Shown here one piece after another: positions 16,441 to 25,158 of a stretch of 27,468 bases of DNA. How positions within the stretch are numbered: position 1 is the first letter of the stretch; every line of letters starts with the position of its first letter. The DNA comes from Cymbomonas tetramitiformis. Lineage: Eukaryota; Chlorophyta; Pyramimonadophyceae; Pyramimonadales; Pyramimonadaceae. The notes under the pieces were generated by a model. The model was not told the DNA's origin. It worked only from the letters and a program-made list of their open reading frames with translations, and did no database searches. The position numbers and the translations under genes were made by a program. Where the stretch lies: the NCBI GenBank assembly GCA_001247695.2, contig LGRX02031261.1, positions 1 to 27,468 on the forward strand, read 5' to 3'.

Positions 16441-18300
16441 TCAATGTGTGTGGAAGCTGCATGTTACAGAAGTACTGCGACTTACTTCACTTTTGCACAT
16501 GATAATTTTCATGGCATAATAGTGAATATTCCTGATTGTCAACATCTGTGGTTGATCATAAATATGGGTTTTACTGATTTGAAACCCATGGAAGTTGATG
16601 CACTTCCTGATGATTTTTAGGTGTGCCAACTATAAGCGGATTAACCGCTTAAGTGATATCTTATCAACCTATGATATGTTTGGGCATATGACTGTGCACT
16701 AAGAGCATATCAAAATGATATCTCTAGATTCCAAACATATCAGGACACAGCTTGATAATAATCTAAGCAGTTTAGCACAACACAATGTGTGTGTGTGTGT
16801 GTGTGTGTGTGTCCACAACAACCTATATCAGTCAGTTCAATATATATCTGATCTGAGTAGGTACATGCTTTCTGTGCTGATCATTACTGAATCAATTGTC
16901 ACAGTGCATTGAGGTTGTTGTTCTTACTCCAGCGATGATATGTGGGACGTATGGACAATGCTCAGCAGTGACCAGCTGCTTATTTGAGCATTGTATAATG
17001 CCTTCGGGTCTGGAGATATCTCCATCCAGCCCTACAGCATGTTAGTTGATTCTGTCCCATATCTATCGCCATCACATGACATCCAGCTGCTATCGTGATC
17101 AAGCTGGATGGTATCTATGTTATCATGCACATAGTGGACATTATAGTTGACCATTTCACTTACTGAGTCAGTGAATGTCATCATACATAATAATGCCAGT
17201 GGTGTGTGCATTGTGCAGGTACTTTCTGATAAGTACATGTAGGTGTGTGTGTGGAACTTTACTACACACTTGTATACAATGGTATTACAATGTACCAAGA
17301 TAATCCATCATGCAGGATGATTTTGTATACCAAGTACTAATAATCCAACATGATATATATATCAGATTTAGTATTTATTGTAATCCGGTATACTCTCATT
17401 TACAATAATGAGTTGCTTGATTTATTTTACATGCAGTTCCGGTGAGCATTCCGTCCAGTAATCCACCATAGAACGTTCATGCTCTTCCCAAATCCTACGT
17501 CGGAGCATGACGAGCTAATTATGGTGTTGAGATTACCTTCAGGCACCTTACACTTACATGATTCCAATATAGCTAACATGCACTGCAATATGCCTTGTGC
17601 AATGTACTATGTATTGTGATACTATTTCCAGTTGTTATCATGATCAAACTGGTAGTATGTATTACAGCTGATAGCGTGGTCAAGCTGTATTAGTGATGCA
17701 TGCACAATTCACAGTGTTGCAGTCACTCAGTATATAATGTATATGTAGTGTAATCTGTAATGCATATATGCTGCATGCACTCATTATATACTGCATGTTG
17801 GTGTATACTGCAAGTGAAGTATATGTGCATGTGTGTGTGTGTGCTGCAATCATTGCAATCTCCGCACACTCTAATCTTGCACACATTACTATATTGCTGC
17901 TAAGTATTCATGATCTGTCATGTAGATGTACACAGCATTCATGCAGTTCAAACTCTTGATTGCAAGTAAGTATACAAATCTGACAGTTAGTAAGTTGCAA
18001 TATCTCAGCAGTCATCAAAGTATTGTGTGGCATGCTGCAATATTGTCATCATGCGTCCATTCATGAGTATCCCTGCGAGTATACAAATATTTTGCAGAGG
18101 ATATTGCGACGCGCATATATGATGCGCAGATGATCATCGCAACTATATTGACATCGTCATCATAAAACTGCAAAATGACTGTCGTGCGCTGCAAGTGATT
18201 TATTACAATCGTGCGCGCTGTTGATGAAGAGCACATATTGTCGCTATACACTTAGCACATGATACGAGTGCTAACTTGCGCGCGGATCATGATTCCGCTG
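16441..18300. other. AT-rich noncoding DNA with TG microsatellite
   Basis: A (TG)n run of about 27 bases lies at 16786-16812. Elsewhere there are many atat and tgtgtg words and dispersed gatgataatt-like sequence, but no frame over about 90 codons with recognisable content. I see no gene, RNA or transposon border here. Confidence 0.5.
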
Positions 18301-18490
18301 ATGTTTTCTGTGCCCGCATCTCATACTGCGTAATTTTTACAGCCGCGAATCATTCATGCGCGTACATATGATCGCCGCGCATACTTCTTACAGCTGCGAA
18401 TCGCTTCTGCGCGCATATATGATTGCCGCGCATACTTTTCTTACAGCTGCGAATCGCTTCTGCGCGCATATGTGATCGTAGAGCATTTGT
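18301..18490. repeat. Tandem repeat of about 51-53 bp with GCGCGC palindromic words
   Basis: Units containing acagctgcgaatcgcttctg and gcgcgcatat occur at about 18374 and 18425, preceded by a more diverged copy from about 18320. The period is 51-53 bases. Confidence 0.75.
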
Positions 18491-19140
18491 ATGCCGCATG
18501 CACACCTTGATGCGCAGTATATACGACGCTCAGCTGTTGAGTACGATTCTGCGAATGCGACGATTATCCTCGCGCACTCTCTTCGCTTTTGCAGCGATCA
18601 GTATATATGCAGTATATCAAATATTCGTGCTTATTCGATTGCGTCGCCGGAAATGCTTTGCGCTCCGCAACCTGTAAACACAAAATTATTGATGTCTACG
18701 CGCTGCACTCACACTTGAGTTCTCGTTTCTCGCCTTAACGATTCGAATACCAATGATAAGGCTGCTATCGCGAGCCTTCAGAAATATATGATATAATAGA
18801 TAGTGCTGGTGTTTATTGAACAGTAAACACACGCACAGCTTATTAGCGGGTGATGAGTGCAGACTTCGTCAGAAGATACTGCTCTAGCACAACGCTAGCT
18901 CATCTATACCGAATGCCTCCCATCTCACAGATGGTACCGCTATTGGGTTGTGAACCCGAGGCATTGGTTGAACGACTGGTATCGGCAGCACGAATGATGC
19001 GTTCGCCCTATGATACCCGCATGCTTGTTCCGCACATGCTAGAAGCGAAGATGGTTTCTTCTCCGAACCGTTCGGTACTTCAAGAAGGTATCTTGCTTCG
19101 CCATCTTCGAGTCCGACTTACGGCCTCTCGATGACAGGTG
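18491..19140. other. Spacer without a convincing gene
   Basis: Plus-strand frames of 84 codons (18423-18677) and 94 codons (18850-19134) are open, but the first covers the tandem repeat and the second starts from GTG and has no recognisable motif. I list the stretch as undetermined. It becomes more GC-balanced from 18840, which may mark the edge of an element. Confidence 0.35.
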
Positions 19141-19249
19141 TCATTCAAGTCTTTCCTTGAATAAATGACAGATGATGTGACTTATCATCTCGATGACATG
19201 TACAGTCATTGTCGACCGTACTGACGACTGTCTGTCATTATAATATATG

Positions 19250-19335
19250 ACATGACTCGACATGACATGACATGGTATGACATGTCTGACAGGTATGACA
19301 GGTATGACATGTATGACACATGTGTCATCGGTCAT
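19250..19335. repeat. TATGACA/TGACATG microsatellite-like array
   Basis: Imperfect tandem copies of gacatg and tatgacag run here and end in gtgtcatcgg. The same word family forms two arrays 4 kb further on (23373-23460 and 23541-23626). Confidence 0.8.
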
Positions 19336-20232
19336 AACCCTGACAAAAAGTCTGGCACCAAAATCATTCAAAACTACATAACTTTAGCGTACTCTATCCA
19401 AATTCAACAAAGTATATATATATATAGAAAACGTCATTAGTTTTTCACGACTTGCGCACTCCAACCATTTGTTTGTACAAATAAATGGGCCAAATCTCCA
19501 CGATATTGTGACGACCTAGATGTTGATTCATAGGGGATGGTATCGAGCCGTTAATGTCTTCCGTATCAATGCTCTTTTCGCATGATTTCGAGCATTCTAT
19601 CAGTATGCTACCTTTCGATGTTTGGCCACTATAATATGGTTCATCACATTATCCTGTTGAAAGCTTTGAAACACCTTTGAATAATGTTGATAGATATAAT
19701 GCCACATTATTGATGATTTGTATGACGTGTTACGCTGTGAGAAGTCGATGACTATAATCATATCAAATATCAATTTACCATCATATCCGAGTCTTTATCG
19801 GAGCATAACACAATGACACAAGGAGCCGATATTTCTTTATGTCTATTACCCCTAAGTTGGGTATACCCAACTTAAGGGCCATTGGGTTGGGTTTACAATT
19901 TTTAGTACGCACGATTTCTCGTAGATCGCCGTGACCGGACGCTATATTTTAATAGCTCAAATGACGGCAAAAATATCCTCTTTCGCACACGTACATGCAT
20001 GATTGGCCAAATCCAATTTATCGCTTAGAAAATTTGGAAAGTATGCGAGGGGGGGCAAAATGTGTGGTATTTTCAAGGGGTTTCGGTTTTGGCATACCCA
20101 TGCTACTTCAACGCATATTTTGAGGGTCAAGACGACCTCCGATCAATTTTTTGACAAGACACTTGTCAGGGCTCGCTATGCGAACGCTATGTTGACGCGG
20201 CTGCTATTAAACAGTAACAGCCGAAAGTAATG
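19336..20232. other. AT-rich spacer with a 22-bp perfect palindrome
   Basis: A 22-bp perfect palindrome centred on GTATAC lies at 19853-19874, with half-site TAAGTTGGGTA. No gene is convincing; the 75-codon frame at 20003-20230 is unrecognised. The words gatcaattttttgacaagac (near 20140) and gcaatttttgacatgacac (near 21724) are similar, which may reflect copies of one element end. Confidence 0.5.
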
Positions 20233-21180
20233 TTATGGTGGAAGTTGTAGTACTGGAGCATTGCAGATGGCACTTTTGAGATTGTCAAATGCCTGCTGCT
20301 GCTCAGATTCCCAGACAAATTCTGCATCATCCTTTAGGAGACGATTGACCGGCTCGGCAATCTTGGAGAATTTTGGTATAAATCTCCTAAACTGGCCGAC
20401 CATGCCCAAGAATGACCGAAGAGAAGATTTGCCATCTTTAGCCATGCGGCGTAGAGGCTGTTTACCAACGGTTGGACCATGGGACACTGGAGGCTGAATA
20501 GCCATGACTGCACGGATTCTGTCTTCAATGATTGAAAGGCCTGCCTCTGAGATGTGGTGTCCGATAAAGTCGATGCATCTGACGAACAACTCAACCTTAG
20601 AAGGCCTGATGTAGAACTGATGCTCGCTGCAGCGCTGTAAGAACTGGCGAACTTGCTTCACGTGTGTGTCAAAATCTGGACTGTACACTATGGTGTCATC
20701 CATGAAAATGACTAAGAACTGATCAATGAAGTCAAAGAATGCTCGGTTTCCAACACGCAGAGCGGTCGCAGGAGCGTTAGTTAACCCAAAGGGCATAACT
20801 GTCCACTCGTATGAACCATATCTAGTTCGTATTGCTGTCTTATGGATATCGTCTGGGTGAATGGGGATCTGATGGAAAAACTGGTTGAAATCGAATCTGC
20901 TGAACCGGCGTGCCCCCTTAAGCTGTTCAAAAAGGGCATCATGAGGTGGCAATGGACACGTGTCCTTTATGGTGATGTTATTAAGGGCTCGATAATCACA
21001 GCACATCCTCCACTTCCCCCCTGGCTTAGGAGCGAAAATGATTGGGCACCCATATGGTGATGATGATGGACGAAGGATACCCAATTCGACATATTTGATG
21101 ATTTGCCGTTTGAGCTCCTCGACGGGGAACCGTCCCCGTCGGAGCTTGAGATCTGCTGGCTCCGGCTCCGATGGAGCCAT
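20233..21180 (-). CDS. Truncated Ty3/gypsy-type reverse transcriptase
   Basis: The 315-codon frame encodes the reverse-transcriptase core of a Ty3/gypsy-type LTR retrotransposon. It has an ELKRQI...SSSPYGCPIIF fingers region (22-49), a CDYRALN motif (61-67), the palm aspartate in FSRFDF (D97), FGLTNAPAT (131-139), the catalytic FMDD (159-162), and the thumb/connection region with LRSFLGM (254-260). Motif D-like spacing is normal. After GLTNAPAT the usual QR-MN-F pattern is altered (ALRVGNRAF). The frame stops right where RNase H would begin, and protease, RNase H and integrase are absent. Its N-terminus lies within a GC-rich 75-bp repeat. It is therefore a fragment, recently enough copied to remain open. 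It is related to the older relic at 13165-13740. Confidence 0.9.
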   Translation of the reverse strand: MAPSEPEPADLKLRRGRFPVEELKRQIIKYVELGILRPSSSPYGCPIIFAPKPGGKWRMCCDYRALNNITIKDTCPLPPHDALFEQLKGARRFSRFDFNQFFHQIPIHPDDIHKTAIRTRYGSYEWTVMPFGLTNAPATALRVGNRAFFDFIDQFLVIFMDDTIVYSPDFDTHVKQVRQFLQRCSEHQFYIRPSKVELFVRCIDFIGHHISEAGLSIIEDRIRAVMAIQPPVSHGPTVGKQPLRRMAKDGKSSLRSFLGMVGQFRRFIPKFSKIAEPVNRLLKDDAEFVWESEQQQAFDNLKSAICNAPVLQLPP

Positions 21181-21312
21181 AGGATCTCAGGATCCGATGG
21201 GGAACCGTCCCCATCGGAGCTTGAGAGCTCCTGGCTCCGGCTCCGATGGACCCATTAGATCTCAGGATCCGATGGGGAACCGTTCCCATCGGATCTTGTT
21301 CCCATCGGATCT
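21120..21312. repeat. 75-bp GC-rich tandem repeat, about 2.5 units
   Basis: The word ggggaacc recurs at 21124, 21199 and 21274, exactly 75 bases apart (25 codons). Each unit contains imperfect inverted repeats (gatgggga...tccccatc; ggctcc...ggagcc). The array covers the first codons of the reverse-transcriptase fragment and may have arisen by slippage at the truncation point. Confidence 0.88.
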
Positions 21313-21318
21313 TGTTAT

Positions 21319-21642
21319 GTGTTGGATCCGTACTCGACTTGGGAGGATGTCCACGCTAAGGGGTTGGAGGCTGACATCATCCAGTTCCGCGAGGTGACTG
21401 CGGAGGAGGTCGATGTCCACTACCCTGCGGTACATTGCGATGTACCCAAGCCTTCTTGGGTACATCCCCATGTACCCAAGCATTTTCGACATATCATGCA
21501 CCATATTGACATCCATGACACCGCACTTTGGCCTCAAGTCATCGTCGAGGATGGAAATATAACATTTGACACGTATGTTCAAGATGGGACATGGACGGCC
21601 GCGCACTGCACCACTATGGCGACCATACCCCTTGCTGAATAA
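21319..21642 (+). CDS. 107-codon frame, possible upstream exon of the hAT gene
   Basis: The frame has an ATG at 21319 and is open to 21642. The product is acidic and His-rich (HIMHHIDIHDTALWPQVIVEDG), with no motif I recognise. It lies upstream and on the same strand as the hAT exon 22331-23071, so it may be a preceding exon, but no clear junction was found. Part of it is composed of the gatgtacccaag repeat (21438-21480), which lowers confidence. Confidence 0.3.
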   Translation: MLDPYSTWEDVHAKGLEADIIQFREVTAEEVDVHYPAVHCDVPKPSWVHPHVPKHFRHIMHHIDIHDTALWPQVIVEDGNITFDTYVQDGTWTAAHCTTMATIPLAE

Positions 21643-22049
21643 CTATTTCCACATGTTTCGTTCGTGATCAAGAAACGTTGCTTAACTTTGAAGCCATTTT
21701 GCTCGGTGAAGATGAAGTCGGATGCAATTTTTGACATGACACTGCAGAAAGCGCAGCTCGTGAACTTTTCAACATTGGTCTCCAAATTTTGAATCGACCT
21801 TTTACACCACCCATAAATGTACCTAAAGGTCGATGTACCCAAGGTATGTACCCAGCAAAATTGTTAACTACAAACCACTATAAACCTGCAAATTGACAAC
21901 TATGATACCATATGAAAATCACCCAAATGATCGAAATTGCTCAAAGCGAGTGGTTGTATATCTGAAGGGAAGTCTTGAGGACATGTCTTATCAACCATAA
22001 GGCCATCGGACACAAATCTTGCATGCACGACCTAAGGATGTACAAGTGA

Positions 22050-22077
22050 CCTTGGGTACATCCCGATGTACCCAAGG
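22050..22077. repeat. 13-bp inverted repeat of GATGTACCCAAGG
   Basis: Perfect arms ccttgggtacatc and gatgtacccaagg are separated by two bases. The same word occurs at 21438-21480 (also as an inverted pair) and at 21832-21855, so it is a dispersed motif across the presumed hAT element. It may be a subterminal transposase-binding motif. Confidence 0.75.
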
Positions 22078-22086
22078 CCGGGTAGT

Positions 22087-22165
22087 GGACATCGAGAGAC
22101 GCTTGTTAAAGCTGGATAATGACACGCTCCTGTCATTGCGGATGAATCCCGGCTTGGACACCCAG
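22087..22165 (+). CDS. Probable internal exon of a hAT transposase gene
   Basis: This short coding-like stretch reads DIERRLLKLDNDTLLSLRMN in translation and ends GLDTQ at a donor-like CAG/GTGTGT (after 22165). Composition and amino-acid pattern look coding, unlike the repeat on its left. The acceptor is uncertain (possibly the TAG at about 22084-22086). It lies about 120-165 bases before the next coding stretch, which runs into the hAT C-terminal domain, so it is probably the preceding exon. Confidence 0.4.
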
Positions 22166-22330
22166 GTGTGTTTCTTCATATAGCATTCTAGACTTCATGA
22201 TGATAGTATCATGTGTATGTTGCTATTCATCAATGGTACCATGTTGTATGTCCTTGATTTATGCAATGTTTTGTAGTAAGTACTGAGAGTTGAGCGAGCT
22301 CTAATCGGAACGCATGATGGATTTTGCTGC

Positions 22331-23071
22331 ATGAGCAAGGTTGATGGCGTGTTGTTCAAGGACAATAGTGCCACGGTAGAATTGGTGGAGGCTGAGTATA
22401 ACCGCCAATTGCGTCATCGCGGCACATACCTTCTCAAGAAGAATACCCCCGACGATCAAGTTGATGGAGCCCGTGTCGTCGATGGTCCTCATAATGCAAC
22501 CAAGGATGGTGCAGCAGGTGCAAGCGCACCTCAAGCGAGCAAGCGCCGAAGAACCCTTGGCGAGTTAACAGCGGCATGCTCCGCGCCGCAGTCGATGATG
22601 CAAGAAGCTCCCGAAAGTGAAGAGTCCGTGATGGAGACCGTACTGGCGGAGAAGATCCGGTTGGAGAAGGAGCTCTTTGGATCGCTGTGTCAGCGAGCCT
22701 TGAGGGATCCGAAGTATAAGGACCCCTCAACCCAAGAGTTCAACCAGATGGCTTTCTACATGGATCATGAAGCTCAAATTCCGGTTCATGCGGCAGTGTT
22801 TTCCGCCGATTGCGTCTCGAAGAAGGCCGCGTCCGCCAACGTGGAGCAAGTCTTCAGTGGCGCTGGTAGTTTGCTTGCAGACTTTCATGCCGGAAAATTG
22901 AGCCCTGAGTTATTGCAGGCCTACATGTTCATTCGTCACAATTGGCAATACATGTTCTTGCGCCCCACAACGGAGGAGATCATCGCTGCATACAATTTAT
23001 CATTTGATCCAGAGCACAGTGATGATGAGAGCGGTGATGATAGTGACGAGGATGATGCTCAACTAATGTAG
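22331..23071 (+). CDS. hAT-family transposase, C-terminal part with dimerisation domain
   Basis: The frame is 246 codons from ATG 22331, but coding sense extends upstream in the same frame to about 22290 (ALIGTHDGFCC), so the true start is in an earlier exon. Residues 1-60 read VDGVLFKDNSATVELVEAEY. Residues 70-80 form a basic patch (SKRRR), then a linker. Residues 155-207 match the hAT C-terminal dimerisation domain (SANVEQVFSGAGSLLADFH, then KLSPELLQ and IRHNW). The tail is very acidic (DDESGDDSDEDD). hAT transposases cut and paste DNA as dimers; this domain is required for assembly. The N-terminal BED finger and most of the catalytic RNase-H-like domain are not visible here, so the gene may be partial or more divergent upstream. 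Confidence 0.75.
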   Translation: MSKVDGVLFKDNSATVELVEAEYNRQLRHRGTYLLKKNTPDDQVDGARVVDGPHNATKDGAAGASAPQASKRRRTLGELTAACSAPQSMMQEAPESEESVMETVLAEKIRLEKELFGSLCQRALRDPKYKDPSTQEFNQMAFYMDHEAQIPVHAAVFSADCVSKKAASANVEQVFSGAGSLLADFHAGKLSPELLQAYMFIRHNWQYMFLRPTTEEIIAAYNLSFDPEHSDDESGDDSDEDDAQLM

Positions 23072-23372
23072 TTACATGCGTTGTAGAATTGTATTAGCAT
23101 CGTGTAATTGTGAACAATCAACTCTGCAATATGCAGCTAACCATGGTAACGTAATTATTTGTATTTGACCTTGAATCCCTTATGCCCGATGGATTGCAAA
23201 GTGCTAGGCTCCGTCTCCGTAGGGTCCAAATATGTGTAGATGTGCCCGGAGGCACAGCGTGAGCCGATATGTCTATGCGTCCGTATGTGTGTCATCGGGG
23301 GTAATCTGGGATTGGCACGATGACAGTGAGATTGGGCTTGAAACCACGATGAGAATGAATACCAGATGTCCG
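23072..23372. other. Spacer after the hAT gene
   Basis: No gene is seen. It contains an AT-rich 3' flank and, from about 23290, the first unit of a diverged duplication (about 23290-23460 and 23465-23640), each unit ending in a TATGACAG array. The hAT terminal inverted repeat could not be identified. Confidence 0.4.
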
Positions 23373-23626
23373 GGGTATGACAGTATGACACTATGACACT
23401 ATGACAGTATGACAGTATGACACTATAGTAGTATGACAGTACTGTGGGGGGTGTCATCGTGGAACTCAGTCAGACCCTCGAAGAATGGTCAGATTCGCAT
23501 CGGGGTTGAAAAGACAATGAAATCGAATATCAGATATTAAGGTTATGACGGTATGACAGTATGACGCTATGACAGTATGACAGTATGACAGTACAGTAGT
23601 ATGACAGTACTGTGGGGCAGTCATCG
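23373..23626. repeat. Two TATGACAG-type tandem arrays in a duplicated unit
   Basis: Imperfect tandem tatgacag/tatgacac copies at 23373-23460 and 23541-23626 each end in a similar sequence (gtatgacagtactgtgggg, then tcatcgtg). The sequence before each array is also alike (aatga.atac.agat), so a unit of about 170 bases was duplicated. The second array ends just before the proposed LTR. Confidence 0.85.
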
Positions 23627-23634
23627 TGTCAGCC

Positions 23635-23933
23635 TGTTGGCATAACATCTGAATCGAGAATGACGAATCGGAATTAGAAATGAGATCGGATCAGGAACTG
23701 AACGTTGAGCCGAAGTGTGACATCGGCTCTCGAGTGGTTGACCCTGCAACCTGAGTGACGAGTGAATAAGTAGAGCACTTGAGAAGTGTTTAGCCTTCAG
23801 AACTCGGAACCGAATTATCGTTTGTACCTCAATCTGGCCCTGATCCAGTATATTATAAAAATCCGAATTGTGTACCTTTGCACGTTCAATCAAAAACATA
23901 TCTCCGAGCATCTGTCGTCGTGCCCCCGGCACA
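23635..23933 (+). mobile_element. Candidate 5' LTR (299 bp, TGT...ACA)
   Basis: The segment begins TGTTGG and ends GGCACA, the usual TG...CA form. It contains a TATA-like tattataaaa (23851-23860) about 75 bases before its end, and is followed after two bases by a primer-binding-site-like sequence. The matching 3' LTR would be outside the window, so both borders rest on these signals alone and the left border is the weaker. Confidence 0.45.
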
Positions 23934-23935
23934 TT

Positions 23936-23952
23936 TGGTATCAGCGTGCTGC
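23936..23952 (+). promoter_or_regulatory. Candidate primer-binding site
   Basis: The sequence tggtatcagcgtgctgc begins with TGGTATCAG, the well-known complement of the 3' end of initiator tRNA-Met used by many LTR retrotransposons, and lies two bases after the candidate LTR end. Pairing beyond the first nine bases depends on this host's tRNA, which I cannot see. Confidence 0.55.
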
Positions 23953-25158
23953 GATTTCGCCTCTGCGCAACTCGCCCACGGGCCTTTTGTAACTTCCGTT
24001 GTAATACAGGGGGAGAGCTGCACTTCCGGCTATCTGGGCGCAATTTTAGCCTCCGTAAGTACATTTTTTTTTCGTATTCAACGGCCGTATCCTTTGGAAA
24101 ACATCTCCAAAACTTCATATTTTCGCCCCTTAACACTGGGGGCCCAACCAGGCTCAAAAAAGTCAGCATTCGTTTTCCGATCTTAACTTCCAAGTCTGCC
24201 CCAGGCTACAAACAACCGTCAGGGAGCACCCTAAAGGGTTTCCCCGGTTTATAGTAGCCAGGAAAACCCCATAGCTCACTTTCTAGAGCCTTAAAAAGGC
24301 GAAAAACAGCCAAAAACAGCCCAAAATAGCCGTTTTAGCCCGTTTTCAGCCTACCCCCAAACCTTCCACAGTAGCCCCCACCACCAAAAACTCCTTCCCC
24401 AGACCCCATAGGACACCCTAGAACCCCCCAATACCGCCCTCACGGCCACCAGCAGCTGGGAAAACCCCTCAAAGTAGCGCTTTTAGTGGCTTCTGGACAG
24501 TTTCTGGACAGTTTCTGGACACCTTTGGTTTACCCTCTGGCTGGAATATTTTGGGAGTGTACGAAGTCCGGCTACCTTCTGGGACCTTGCTGAGCTTTCT
24601 GGGACCTTGCTGAGCTTTCTGGTTGCAGTTCCTTGACCCCTGCCTGCATACATAGGCACTTGAAATCTGTGTCGCGGAGCCCTGGCGAAATTTTGAGTTC
24701 GCCGGTGTATGGCAGTACCCCCTTCGCCAGAAGAATACAGAAGAGCGTGGTGGAAGCAAGGACCCATCAAGTGGGTATTCCCTCCAGACCCCACCTACCC
24801 ACCGGCAGGCGCCTTCTGGCAGAGCGGTCCTTGGAGCGGTCCTCCTTCCCCCTCTTCCTCTGACGACGAGGAGGAGAACTGAGCGCCTGGATATAGTCAC
24901 GCTGGCTATCCCACCAGTACACTACGACCACGTGTGGCATCTCCAGGCAATACAAGTGATCGACGCCCCCCCTTGGGTCCTCCTTGGCGCTGATTGGGTA
25001 CCCCCATCTCCACCTGGAAGTCCCGCCCCTTCGCCTCCAGCGAGCGACATCGAAGAGGACGAGACTAACTAAATAACAAAAGGCGAGCACTCCACACTTT
25101 GCTCACCTGTGGCTATTGCCACACCCAGTCCTTGATCTCAACCAGCTCAGTAATCAGG
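23953..25158 (+). other. Leader between the primer-binding site and gag-like frame
   Basis: This is a 1.2-kb leader without a clear gene. It holds tandem repeats of tttctggacag (about 24489-24519) and of a 21-base unit cttgctgagctttctgggac (about 24578-24620), and cagccaaaaacagccc repeats near 24305. A frame at about 24885-25072 (stop TAA) encodes PPWVLLGADWVPPSP, reminiscent of the hydrophobic-LLG-x-DW end of a retroviral-type protease, followed by an acidic tail. In another frame an acidic stretch (SSSDDEEEN) ends at 24881. These may be remains of an older element or short leader frames. Confidence 0.45.

Noticed and set aside
18850..19134. 94-codon plus-strand frame
   Set aside because: It starts at a non-ATG codon and has no recognisable motif, although the local composition is more gene-like than its surroundings.
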